Below, piece by piece: positions 7,114 through 14,950 of a stretch of DNA of 64,000 bases (position 1 is its first letter; every line of letters starts with the position of its first letter). The position numbers and the translations under genes were made by a program. The notes beneath the pieces are model-generated. The model was given only the letters and a program-made list of their open reading frames with translations. It searched no databases and was not told the DNA's origin. Source of the stretch: Lewinellaceae bacterium. Its GTDB lineage: Bacteria > Bacteroidota > Bacteroidia > Chitinophagales > Saprospiraceae. The stretch spans positions 1,798,001-1,862,000 of the forward strand of contig JACJXX010000002.1 in assembly GCA_020636435.1 (NCBI GenBank), written 5' to 3'.

Positions 7114-10104
7114 ATGCAAAAAAGGCGCTGCATACAGCTTTTTGCATTCATCATTTCAGGCTTCCTTTGTTTCCGGGGATTTGGGCAGCCTGTCGGCAAC
7201 AACATACTGGCCCTCTCCCCGGAAGACGAGGCCTACCAGGCCGGACGGTACGACTTCGGCAGCTACCTCTACGCCTTCGTCGACTCGGCGGGGACCCGAA
7301 CGATCGAGGAAGTGGCGGCGCCCTCTTTTCAGCCGCGTTTCTTCCGGGACAGCCTGGGGCTGGCCCGGTGGTTCGGCAGCGACCTGGGGCCGGACGCACA
7401 GTACATCTGGGCCCGGCTTGCGATCAACCCTCAGTTGGGCCGCAGCCAGGAATGGCTGATCAACATCAGCGCCGCCGAGGTGGATCTTTATATCCCCATC
7501 GATTCCAGCCGTTTCACCCACCTTAGGTCGGGGTCTGTATTGCCCTTTCGGGAAAGGGCCTTTCAGGGCAGCTACGGCCTATTGCCCTGCCTTCCGCTGT
7601 ACCTCCCTGCCGGCGACACCCTGACGTTGTACTTTAAATTGAAAGGGCCCGGGTATCCGCTCAGAAACGATGTGGCCGCCAACTTCAACCAAACCCTCTT
7701 CCGCCCGGAAGTATACGCGGAATGGAGCCGGCGCGCCCGTTTCCTCGACGCTTTGATCATAGGCATCCTGCTGGCCGTAGCCATTTATCACCTGATCATT
7801 TTCTTCTATCAGCGCCAGTATGTGTCGCTGTTTTTCAGTCTTTTCGTTCTCTCGGTTGCCTTGCTCATCATGATGTTCAGCGGGTATAGCCAGGAATTTT
7901 TTCTGTCCTCATACAATCTCCGGAATGGGATCATATTCTCCCCGATCACCTACTTCCTGGTTTATCTCTTTTATTATCTTTTTTCGCGTTTGTACTTAAA
8001 GCTCCCTGAAATATTGCCGGCATTGGACAAAATCTGGGCGGGTTTGGTTCTTCTAGACCTGGCCAGCGGCGCTTTGGTAGTGAAAATGGCGCTTGCCTCC
8101 GGCGGCCTGTGGAATGTTGATTCTGGCCAATTCTTTACATTGGTCTCAGCAAGGGCTATAGCTGATCTACCCCTTTATTTGATCCCGGTGGCAGCAGCCA
8201 TAGCCGCCTGGCGGAAGGGAAACAAAGCTGCCGGCATTTACCTCGTCGCCATATTAGCTTTTGTGCTTCAGAGCCTGGCTAATGACGTGAATGCCTGGTT
8301 TGGCATCCTGCCTTTGCCACAATGGGTTTACGGCGACATCGGGCCGGCCATCATGGTCTTGTTGTTCGCCATGGGCATTGCCCGGCAACTGAAAACCCTG
8401 CAGGAAGAAAAATCTTCGGCGGAGCAGGCCGAGTTGGCGGAACGCGCCGAAGCCAGCCGCATCCGGGAACTCGATGCATTTAAATCCCGCTTTTACACCA
8501 ATATCACCCACCAGTTCCGCACGCCGCTTACCATCATCCTCGGCATGGCGGGCCAGATAAAGGAGCATCCCTCCGCCTGGCTCAATCAGGGAACGGAGAT
8601 GATCCGCCGCAACGGGCGCCGGCTGCTTCAGTTGGTGGACCAAATCCTCACCCTGTCCCGAATAGAGGCCGGGCAACTGCCCGCCCGCTTCGTGCAGGAC
8701 GATGTGATCAGATACCTCAAATACATCGTGGAATCTTTCCATTCCTCAGCGGAGCAGAAAAACATCCGCCTGCAATTCACCCCCGGCCGGGAAGAACTGG
8801 TGGTGGATTACGAACCCGGCAAACTGATGGATATTCTGTCCAACCTGATTTCCAACGCCATTAAATTCACCCAAAAAGGAGGCGTTGTGCAGGTGACGGC
8901 AAGCGTTCAAACCGAGCCGGCTGAAACCCTTATCATTCAGGTAAAAGACAATGGCCCTGGTATAGCCCCCGGGGACCTGCCCCGGATATTTGACCGGTTT
9001 TATCAGGCGCCGGCCCTCTCCCAACCTTCCCCGAGGGGGCAGGAGCCTGCTTTCTCTCCTTGGGGGGATCGAGGGGGGCCGGGGGGGGCTGAAGCTGGGG
9101 CTGGCATCGGCCTTTCGTTAGCCTACGAACTCGTCCGCTACCTCAATGGCCAAATTACCGCTGAGAGCGAGCCGGGAAAAGGCGCTGCTTTTTCTTTCGC
9201 CCTGCCCATCACCCGAAGCGCGCCTGTCGGGCATGATTATGATTGGCCAGATATCCGGGAGGCGGTATCGGCTTATATCTCCTTGCCGGAGGACGGCCGT
9301 ATACCGGAGGAGGAAGCAGCCGGCGCTGATCAGCATACCGTGCTCATCGTTGAAGACAATGCGGATGTGGTTGCTTACATTCGCTCTGTTATGAACTCCC
9401 GCTTCCATGTCGTGGCCAGGCATGACGGTATAGAGGGCCTTGCCAAAGCCCGCGCGCTCATCCCGGACATCATCATCAGCGACATCATGATGCCGGGGAT
9501 GGACGGGCTGGAATTGTGCCGGCAACTGAAAACCGACAAGCGCACCAGCCACATCCCCATCATTCTGCTCACTGCCAAAGCCGACGTCACTTCCCGGATA
9601 GAGGGATTGCAGGCCGGTGCTGACGCCTACCTGGCCAAACCTTTCAACCAAACCGAACTTCAGGCCAGGATCGACAACCTCATCGAATTGCGCAACCGGC
9701 TACAGGAGCGGTACCGGGATTTGAGTTTTCTTTTTCAGCCCAAACATGCACTGCCGGAGGAAAATATCCACCCTGAAGACCATTTCATGCGGGAATTGCA
9801 TGGCATCATCGAAGAGAACCTGAGCGACCCCAACTTCAGCATCATCATGCTTTGCGGGCAGATCGGCATGAGCCGGGCCACCTTGTACAAAAAGTTCAAG
9901 GCCCTGTCCAATCAGTCTGTTGCCGATTTTATTCGCCGGGTACGCCTTCACAAAGCCCGGCAGCTACTGGAAACCACCACCCTGAACGTTACCCAGGTGG
10001 CCATAGACGTCGGCTTTAAAAACCTCTCCACTTTCAGCCGCAGCTTCAGCGAGGAGTTCGGGGTGAATCCCAGTGAGATTAAAAAAGGGGATAAAATTTG
10101 CTGA
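7114..10104 (+). CDS. Hybrid two-component system protein: 7TMR-DISM sensor, histidine kinase, receiver and AraC-type HTH
   Basis: A 996-residue one-protein signalling system. A signal peptide (about 1-25) and an extracellular 7TMR-DISMED2-like domain (about 40-200) precede a block of about seven hydrophobic helices (about 210-430). The kinase core has His466 in THQFRTP, the N-box LISNAIKFT, KDNGPGIAP and GAGIGLSL. A receiver domain follows (IVEDN, phospho-acceptor Asp790 in ISDIMMPGMDG, conserved Lys in LAKPF), then an AraC HTH (about 890-996, ending SFSEEFGVNPSEI). The family senses an extracellular cue and directly regulates nearby genes. A Pro/Gly-rich insertion of about 30 residues interrupts the ATP lid (about 633-662). 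The 3' end is followed by the conserved 290-bp block, and a relic of a second such gene lies at 13.6 kb. Confidence 0.95.
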   Translation: MQKRRCIQLFAFIISGFLCFRGFGQPVGNNILALSPEDEAYQAGRYDFGSYLYAFVDSAGTRTIEEVAAPSFQPRFFRDSLGLARWFGSDLGPDAQYIWARLAINPQLGRSQEWLINISAAEVDLYIPIDSSRFTHLRSGSVLPFRERAFQGSYGLLPCLPLYLPAGDTLTLYFKLKGPGYPLRNDVAANFNQTLFRPEVYAEWSRRARFLDALIIGILLAVAIYHLIIFFYQRQYVSLFFSLFVLSVALLIMMFSGYSQEFFLSSYNLRNGIIFSPITYFLVYLFYYLFSRLYLKLPEILPALDKIWAGLVLLDLASGALVVKMALASGGLWNVDSGQFFTLVSARAIADLPLYLIPVAAAIAAWRKGNKAAGIYLVAILAFVLQSLANDVNAWFGILPLPQWVYGDIGPAIMVLLFAMGIARQLKTLQEEKSSAEQAELAERAEASRIRELDAFKSRFYTNITHQFRTPLTIILGMAGQIKEHPSAWLNQGTEMIRRNGRRLLQLVDQILTLSRIEAGQLPARFVQDDVIRYLKYIVESFHSSAEQKNIRLQFTPGREELVVDYEPGKLMDILSNLISNAIKFTQKGGVVQVTASVQTEPAETLIIQVKDNGPGIAPGDLPRIFDRFYQAPALSQPSPRGQEPAFSPWGDRGGPGGAEAGAGIGLSLAYELVRYLNGQITAESEPGKGAAFSFALPITRSAPVGHDYDWPDIREAVSAYISLPEDGRIPEEEAAGADQHTVLIVEDNADVVAYIRSVMNSRFHVVARHDGIEGLAKARALIPDIIISDIMMPGMDGLELCRQLKTDKRTSHIPIILLTAKADVTSRIEGLQAGADAYLAKPFNQTELQARIDNLIELRNRLQERYRDLSFLFQPKHALPEENIHPEDHFMRELHGIIEENLSDPNFSIIMLCGQIGMSRATLYKKFKALSNQSVADFIRRVRLHKARQLLETTTLNVTQVAIDVGFKNLSTFSRSFSEEFGVNPSEIKKGDKIC

Positions 10105-10214
10105 AAAAAAGGAAAAAAGAAGAGTATATATCAATTAAATAAATTTGAAAAGAAACAGAAATTTAATGTTTTTTGATTTCTTAGTACTGATAATCAACAT
10201 TTTGTGATTAATCT

Positions 10215-10379
10215 ATGAATGAAACGAATCCAGTAATTCAGCGAATTGTACTTCACTATGGCAGAATAATTGTAGAATTTTGTATTGTCAACGAGGAAGA
10301 ACGGCAGTTGGCAGGTTCCTTCGGAAGAGAAGGACGAAATAACAAAGGTTGTAATCCCACGAATGCTTTTATATTATAA
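10215..10379 (+). CDS. Possible 54-residue peptide in conserved block, copy 1
   Basis: A short frame starting MNETNPVIQR and ending NPTNAFIL. Most of it lies in the 290-bp block duplicated at 13849-14138. In the second copy the same frame stays open and also has its own upstream ATG. The three differences that fall in this frame are one synonymous change, one Glu to Asp and one Glu to Lys. No family is recognised. The alternative is that the block is a non-coding RNA and the frame is fortuitous. Low confidence. Confidence 0.25.
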   Translation: MNETNPVIQRIVLHYGRIIVEFCIVNEEERQLAGSFGREGRNNKGCNPTNAFIL

Positions 10380-10518
10380 TCCCATGTGCTATTGTAATCC
10401 CATGAAAGAATTTTCGGGGATATCAAAGGATGTCCTCAATTTTGGTATGTAGATAGCCTCTCAAAGCTCTTTTGGAAACCGGCCCGTTGTGGCCGGTTTT
10501 TTTTTGCATAAAATCCTC
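10229..10518 (+). repeat. Conserved 290-bp intergenic block, copy 1 (possible ncRNA)
   Basis: Matches 13849-14138 at 286 of 290 positions with no gaps (constant offset 3620), while the flanking DNA on both sides is clearly related but much more diverged. It contains three GTAATCCCA-like words (about 10350-10400). It ends in a rho-independent terminator (arms 10476-10484 and 10491-10499, then T9), and the fourth mismatch falls in that terminator's loop. This pattern suggests either selection on a transcript or recent gene conversion. Confidence 0.7.
10476..10505 (+). terminator. Rho-independent terminator, block copy 1
   Basis: Stem AAACCGGCC / GGCCGGTTT with loop CGTTGT followed by a run of T. 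It is about 375 nt downstream of the HTCS stop, so it may end that transcript or a separate small RNA from the conserved block. Confidence 0.85.
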
Positions 10519-10746
10519 TTAGCCTGCTACGCAGCTTGCCTCTTTATTGTTGCACTAAATTCACTTTTTCTGCCTTTGGGCCAATACGATGGCAGTATAG
10601 TCCACGTTTACCCACCTCATTTAGACAGATCGTCAAACATCTAAGACAATCCGCTAAGCAATTGAACGCACAAACCGCTTATTTCCAGGTATGATTTGGA
10701 AACAATGGAAGTTCATCATTTTCATAACCAAATAAACCTGCAAACC
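10519..10746. other. Leader region upstream of FG-GAP gene
   Basis: No gene recognised. The first 60 bp remain weakly similar to the DNA after 14138 (for example a GATTGTTGC..TAAATT..CTTTTT stretch), which shows that the duplicated unit extended past the terminator. The rest holds no motif I can defend. Confidence 0.4.
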
Positions 10747-12264
10747 ATGAAGGTACATTATGCCAAACTCAAAAGAGGGCGCTCTGTCGCCGCGCTCCTA
10801 ACCCTGCTGGCGGCCATTTTTCTGACGCCGGCTTACGGACAGCTTGACTTTTTCGGCGAAGGGGCAGAGGATCCTTTCGAACTCGGCCTCAGTCCGCACC
10901 CCGGAGGCGTGATGTTCCCCACCCTGGCCGATATCGACAATGACGGCGACCTCGACCTGTTTGTCGGAGAGAAGTGGAACTATTCTTCTGGGTGCTTTAC
11001 GGAAACCTCCCTGGATTTTTACCGGAACGCGGGAAACAGCGATTGCCCTGATTTTCAATTTGAAGCACCCTATCCTTTCGGAATACCGGAAGCGGCAAGC
11101 AATATCAAATTCGTGGACATCAATGGCGACGGGCTGCTCGACCTGTTCGGCCGCCAAGACTGTGTCTCCGGCACCAGCGAGGGCTCCTTTATCTGCATAC
11201 TGAATACCGGAACTGCAACAGATCCTGTCTTTGACGCCGACGGTATCCAGTACGCCCCCTTTGGCCTCGACTCGGGAGATGTAACGGCTGCCTCCGTCGC
11301 CACCCTCGCCTTCGCCGACCTGGATGGCGACGGAGACTACGACGCCTTCATCAACGGCAGGACCAACGGCCATTTCCGCTACCAGGAAAATATCGGAACC
11401 CCTACAGCCCCCAACTTTAAAGCCTGGCAGGCCGACCCCTTCGGGCTGAGCCTGCCTGCATTGCCTAACGGCCCCATATTTGGAGCGCTGGCCGACTGGG
11501 ACTGCGATGGGGATGTCGATATGATGAATACCCTTTGGCACATCGATATAGACCCCGATCTCTATCAGCTTTACTTTCATGAAAACAAGTACGATGAACT
11601 GGGGTATATCTCCTTTGAGCCGGGCGTCCCGGTAGATATTGGATTCATTATTGCCCAGGGCGACCTGGACGGCGACGGCGACCTCGATATCATGGCCTTT
11701 CAGTACTATGCCAGGAACATTTCATCGTATTGCGTGACGCTGCCCGAGGCGGCCTTCAGCTTTGGCCATACCGAAGACGGCCTGCAGTACGCTTTCACCA
11801 ACGAATCTACTGCCCAGTCTACCGAATGCGATTCCGTTCAATTGCTCTGGGATTTCGGCGACGGCATCCAAAGCAGGGAAGAGCATCCTACTCATGTTTA
11901 TCCGGAGTCCGGTATTTACAACGTATGCCTGACGGTGACGGATATCGCCGGCAACGCTACCTACTGTGAAACGATCCAGGTAATTTCCGGCACTACCCAG
12001 CCGTACCGCCAGGACGGCATCCGCCTCTACCCCAACCCGGCGCGCGACTACCTCTACTTCCAGTTGGATGAGGCCATTCCTGGAAACACTGCAAGGGTGG
12101 AAGTCTACGACGCCTGGGGCCGGTTGTTCAAAAAGGCCGAGCTTGGTTTTGCCGGGCCGGCCGGGCCGGCGCGCATCAGCATTGCCGGTTTGCCGGATGG
12201 TTGGTACCTGGTGAAGGTAGCCAATGGCGGGCAGTTCTACGTCGGAGAGTTTGTGAAGGAGTAA
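10747..12264 (+). CDS. FG-GAP/VCBS repeat and PKD secreted protein with T9SS sorting domain
   Basis: The start is placed at ATG 10747 (MKVHYAKL...), because a typical signal peptide (SVAALLTLLAAIFLTPAYGQ) follows directly. An ATG at 10696 would add 17 residues in front of it. The 505-residue product has about five FG-GAP-like calcium-binding motifs: DIDNDGDLD, DINGDGLLD, DLDGDGDYD, DWDCDGDVD and DLDGDGDLD. A PKD unit follows (LLWDFGDG...HVYPESGIYNVCLTV), then a T9SS domain (RLYPNPARDYL...WGRLF...GWYLVKV). FG-GAP arrays usually form a beta-propeller used in surface binding. This is a probable surface protein with unknown ligand. A MITE starts six bases after the stop codon. Confidence 0.92.
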   Translation: MKVHYAKLKRGRSVAALLTLLAAIFLTPAYGQLDFFGEGAEDPFELGLSPHPGGVMFPTLADIDNDGDLDLFVGEKWNYSSGCFTETSLDFYRNAGNSDCPDFQFEAPYPFGIPEAASNIKFVDINGDGLLDLFGRQDCVSGTSEGSFICILNTGTATDPVFDADGIQYAPFGLDSGDVTAASVATLAFADLDGDGDYDAFINGRTNGHFRYQENIGTPTAPNFKAWQADPFGLSLPALPNGPIFGALADWDCDGDVDMMNTLWHIDIDPDLYQLYFHENKYDELGYISFEPGVPVDIGFIIAQGDLDGDGDLDIMAFQYYARNISSYCVTLPEAAFSFGHTEDGLQYAFTNESTAQSTECDSVQLLWDFGDGIQSREEHPTHVYPESGIYNVCLTVTDIAGNATYCETIQVISGTTQPYRQDGIRLYPNPARDYLYFQLDEAIPGNTARVEVYDAWGRLFKKAELGFAGPAGPARISIAGLPDGWYLVKVANGGQFYVGEFVKE

Positions 12265-12269
12265 TGGTT

Positions 12270-12437
12270 TTGGGCTTTGGACGAACCAAGGGTGAAGTCG
12301 GAAGTGCGAAGTCGGAAGTCGGAATTGGCCTCCGAATAGGCACCAAACGCCCATTTTCCAACTTCCGACTTCCGACTTCCGACTTCCGACTTAAACCTGG
12401 CCCTCAAAAGGCATTTCCCAGAACGTCCAAAGCCCAA
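12270..12437 (+). mobile_element. MITE-like element, copy A
   Basis: 168 bp with perfect 14-bp terminal inverted repeats TTGGGCTTTGGACG / CGTCCAAAGCCCAA. It is flanked by AATGGTT at 12263-12269 and 12438-12444. The interior has GGAAGTC heptamers on the left, their complement (CTTCCGA) on the right, and a shared core (GCCTCCGAATAGGCACC). It begins six bases after the stop of the preceding gene, and the left flank overlaps that stop. No transposase is encoded. Confidence 0.8.
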
Positions 12438-12500
12438 AATGGTTGAATGGTTCATAGGGTTGATAAAGTTGATAGGGAACGAGGAGGGGAGCCCAGGCAG

Positions 12501-12570
12501 CCAACCATTTAACCATCCCCTCAAGCCCAGCCAAAGCCAACCATTTAACCATTTAACCATTTAACCATCT
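12501..12570. repeat. AACCATTT 8-bp tandem array
   Basis: Two AACCAT units at 12503-12516 and four consecutive 8-bp units (AACCATTT x3, AACCATCT) at 12539-12570. Equivalent arrays lie at 38848-38935. The complementary word AATGGTT is found at the edges of two MITE copies. Confidence 0.75.
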
Positions 12571-12628
12571 CCCCCCCCTGTATACCCAAAGCCAAATGAT
12601 CTTGAATTCTTCATTAAAACCAAAAACC

Positions 12629-13357
12629 ATGAAAACAGCATCATTAATTTTTCGGTTTTTCCTGACCGGCCTGCTGTTCAGCCTAATGGTAGCAGGCTGC
12701 CAGAAGGATACTTTTACCGACGTCTTGAAAGACGCCGATGAACCCGGCATGGCGTTCGAAGCCCCGGATGTCCCGCCTGAAGTAGCTCAGCATTTTACGG
12801 TGGAAGAACTGGAGGCTTTCCGGGCAGGGCCATCCGAGGCCATCCTGGAAGGCACGGTCGAATCCCGCCGGGGCCGCTGGCATCCGTTGATCGTGGCGTA
12901 TCAGATGGAATTGAACCATCGCCCGGTCACCAACTCGTGTGAAGACCCAGTCGTCCACACCGATCCGATGGCGTATCCAAACCCCGGCTTATGGGTGGGT
13001 TACGCCGAGATTTACACCTTTGAAGGCACCTGGTTCGGGCACGGCCCGATTACAGGCGGATCGACCGGAAGTATTCACTGCGGCACCGGCGAGGTATTTC
13101 CGCCCGCTCAAACCTGGGTCCGCTATCGCGATGACGAGCTGTACTTCTCTACTACCGAACTTTCCAACGAAGTTGGCAATAATGGGACGATTATCCTGAC
13201 ACTTCAGCACAACTATTACGATGGAACTGGTAAATTTGCAGAGGCTTACGGGTCTGCCTTTGGCCGGCTCTACGCCCAGCCGGATGATCTGCCCAACCTG
13301 TTTACCGGCGAACCCGGCCACGCCGTCGGGTTCACGCTGGGATGGTTGCATTATTGA
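12629..13357 (+). CDS. Predicted lipoprotein of unknown function
   Basis: The start is placed at ATG 12629 (MKTASLIFRF), 11 codons inside the longest frame, because the signal peptide and lipobox LMVAGC follow at once (Cys at about residue 24). That gives 242 residues. The mature part has no motif I can name with confidence. A stretch near residues 210-222 (YYDGTGKFAEAYGSAFG) resembles the GTGKFAGA-type turn of allene-oxide-cyclase/dirigent-like barrels, which is only a hint. Probably anchored in the inner leaflet of the outer membrane. A strong terminator follows directly. Confidence 0.7.
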   Translation: MKTASLIFRFFLTGLLFSLMVAGCQKDTFTDVLKDADEPGMAFEAPDVPPEVAQHFTVEELEAFRAGPSEAILEGTVESRRGRWHPLIVAYQMELNHRPVTNSCEDPVVHTDPMAYPNPGLWVGYAEIYTFEGTWFGHGPITGGSTGSIHCGTGEVFPPAQTWVRYRDDELYFSTTELSNEVGNNGTIILTLQHNYYDGTGKFAEAYGSAFGRLYAQPDDLPNLFTGEPGHAVGFTLGWLHY

Positions 13358-13365
13358 GCGTATTT

Positions 13366-13403
13366 GAAAACCTTTGAGGTTTCAGAAACCTCAAAGGTTT
13401 TTC
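13366..13403. terminator. Bidirectional rho-independent terminator
   Basis: Near-perfect hairpin: GAAAACCTTTGAGGTTTC (13366-13383) pairs with the complementary arm starting at 13385, ending in a T-run. It lies eight bases after the lipoprotein stop. The A-rich left flank makes it usable on either strand. Confidence 0.85.
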
Positions 13404-13422
13404 AAGACAAAATTTATACACA

Positions 13423-13635
13423 ATGGCAAAAGAATTGTTCCCTTCCTCATTTGAATGTGATTGCGGCCATGAATCACATTTTTTTGAAAATACAGTGAGA
13501 GAGATGAAAAAAATGAGTGAGAAAAAAAGAGTCCTCCTACGCGATAGCGATAGCAAGGAAGAACATACCATTGTATTTTACAAAGGAAATGCCATTGAGG
13601 TAATTTGCCCAAAACTTGGCAAGTGTAAAATATAG
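13423..13635 (+). CDS. Small Cys-rich protein of unknown function
   Basis: 70 residues starting MAKELFPSSF. Cysteines and a histidine are arranged as CDCGHE (residues 12-17) and CPKLGKC (near the end), spaced like a small metal-binding ribbon, though this is inference. No signal peptide or membrane segment, so presumably cytoplasmic. It sits between a terminator and the relic HTCS tail. Base composition is AT-richer than the neighbours. I do not recognise the family. Confidence 0.55.
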   Translation: MAKELFPSSFECDCGHESHFFENTVREMKKMSEKKRVLLRDSDSKEEHTIVFYKGNAIEVICPKLGKCKI

Positions 13636-13642
13636 CCAGTGC

Positions 13643-13721
13643 CTATCCACTTTCACCAGTAGTTTTGCCGAAGAGCTTGGGGGTGACACCCGGCGAGATT
13701 AAGAGAGGGAATGAAATTTAT
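13643..13721 (+). pseudogene. Frameshifted C-terminal relic of a second HTCS/AraC gene
   Basis: Translates as LSTFTSSFAEELG, then after one extra G in a GGGGG run as VTPGEIKRGNEIY and stop. This matches the end of the intact kinase-regulator (LSTFSRSFSEEFGVNPSEIKKGDKIC). The rest of the gene is missing. The DNA that follows is the second copy of the block downstream of the intact gene, so this looks like the remains of a duplicated gene. Confidence 0.8.
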
Positions 13722-13837
13722 TGAAAAAAAAGAAAAAGAGGAGCATATGACAATAAAATTAATTTGATCAGGAACAGAAATGAGTCATTTTTTAAATCTT
13801 AAAGCTTTGAAAATCAACTTTTTTTGTCCTAAAAAAC

Positions 13838-13999
13838 ATGTATCCTGGTCCAGTAATTCAGCGAATTGTACTTCACTATGGCAGGATAATTGTAGACTTT
13901 TGTATTGTCAACGAGAAAGAACGGCAGTTGGCAGGTTCCTTCGGAAGAGAAGGACGAAATAACAAAGGTTGTAATCCCACGAATGCTTTTATATTATAA
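13838..13999 (+). CDS. Possible 53-residue peptide in conserved block, copy 2
   Basis: Counterpart of the frame at 10215-10379. It begins MYPGPVIQR and is identical after that except for one Glu to Asp and one Glu to Lys change. The ATG lies in diverged DNA just outside the conserved block. Coding status is uncertain. Confidence 0.25.
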   Translation: MYPGPVIQRIVLHYGRIIVDFCIVNEKERQLAGSFGREGRNNKGCNPTNAFIL

Positions 14000-14138
14000 T
14001 CCCATGTGCTATTGTAATCCCATGAAAGAATTTTCGGGGATATCAAAGGATGTCCTCAATTTTGGTATGTAGATAGCCTCTCAAAGCTCTTTTGGAAACC
14101 GGCCCGATGTGGCCGGTTTTTTTTTGCATAAAATCCTC
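13849..14138 (+). repeat. Conserved 290-bp intergenic block, copy 2 (possible ncRNA)
   Basis: Four substitutions and no gaps relative to 10229-10518. Upstream lies the HTCS relic, in the same arrangement as copy 1 downstream of the intact HTCS gene. The terminator arms are 14096-14104 and 14111-14119. Confidence 0.7.
14096..14125 (+). terminator. Rho-independent terminator, block copy 2
   Basis: Stem AAACCGGCC / GGCCGGTTT with loop CGATGT, followed by a T-run. Same hairpin as copy 1 with a single loop substitution. Confidence 0.85.
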
Positions 14139-14405
14139 CAGGTCTTTTACGGCGCCCGCCTCCTGATTGTTGCGATAAATTTGCTTTTTTCTGATTGCAG
14201 CGCTTTGTGCAGCGCAGAAGATGTAAGCTCAACTTTCCATACCCCACCTTCACTTTCCCCGCAACCCCTCCGGCAGCGGCCGCCCCTCCGCCGGCACCTC
14301 GTTCGTAATAGCCACGATCTTCCGCGTGCTATTTTCCACGTTCTATCTTTCCGTGCCACCCCACGTTTCCACCCCCGACTTACCCGACTCTACCTGTATG
14401 TTTTG

Positions 14406-14757
14406 AACCGCAGAATTCGCAGAGAGGCGCGTAACTTCTCAATGAGTGCGTGACATATTCGCGGGTTTTAAGGCAGTCGTCTGACGACTTTGAGTCGTCT
14501 GACGACTTTCGACTTCGATTGCCCTGCCGCAACCCCGCTTTTTTGTCACGCACTCCTTCTCAATAAATGGGAATGAAACCTGTCGTCCCTACCACATAGT
14601 GGCCCCTTTGGGGCAGGACTCCAACAACGCTAAACCCCATTTCCAGGGCCTTATCCCGTTGGCAAACGGGAGCAACGGCCTTTCGTCCTTACAGGACTGG
14701 CCGCAAAACGACATTTATTGAGAAGTTACCACTCTGTGTATCCCTGCGGTTTTATAC
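14406..14757. repeat. Nested palindromic element between 14.4 and 14.76 kb
   Basis: Outer arms begin with AACCGCAG (14406) and end with its complement (about 14748-14755). Inside are TAACTTCTCAAT (14432-14443) paired with 14717-14728, GAGTGCGTGACA (14444-14455) paired with 14544-14555, and TTCTCAATAAATG (14557-14569) paired with 14712-14724. A tandem GTCGTCTGACGACTTT duplicate lies near 14478-14510. No gene is visible in 14139-14950 apart from this element and a CGCGGATGAC repeat (about 14862-14910) shared, inverted, with 34475-34517. Confidence 0.6.
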
Positions 14758-14950
14758 AGAAAACACAATGATTTGAACAGTCCCGCTTCGGGACGTAGAA
14801 GTTGCACACGCCAGCCTATACGACTCAGCATAAGAAAGCAGCCCGGCACCAAACCCGCGAAAACCCGCCCAATCCGCGTCATCCGCGTTCCATCATCCAA
14901 AGGTTTCTCAAGCTCAAGTCCGACGGCAATAGGAAATTGCCGCCCGACGA

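Noticed and set aside
13780..13962. 60-codon frame in block copy 2
   Set aside because: It runs partly through diverged DNA and does not stay open in copy 1, unlike the frame at 13838.
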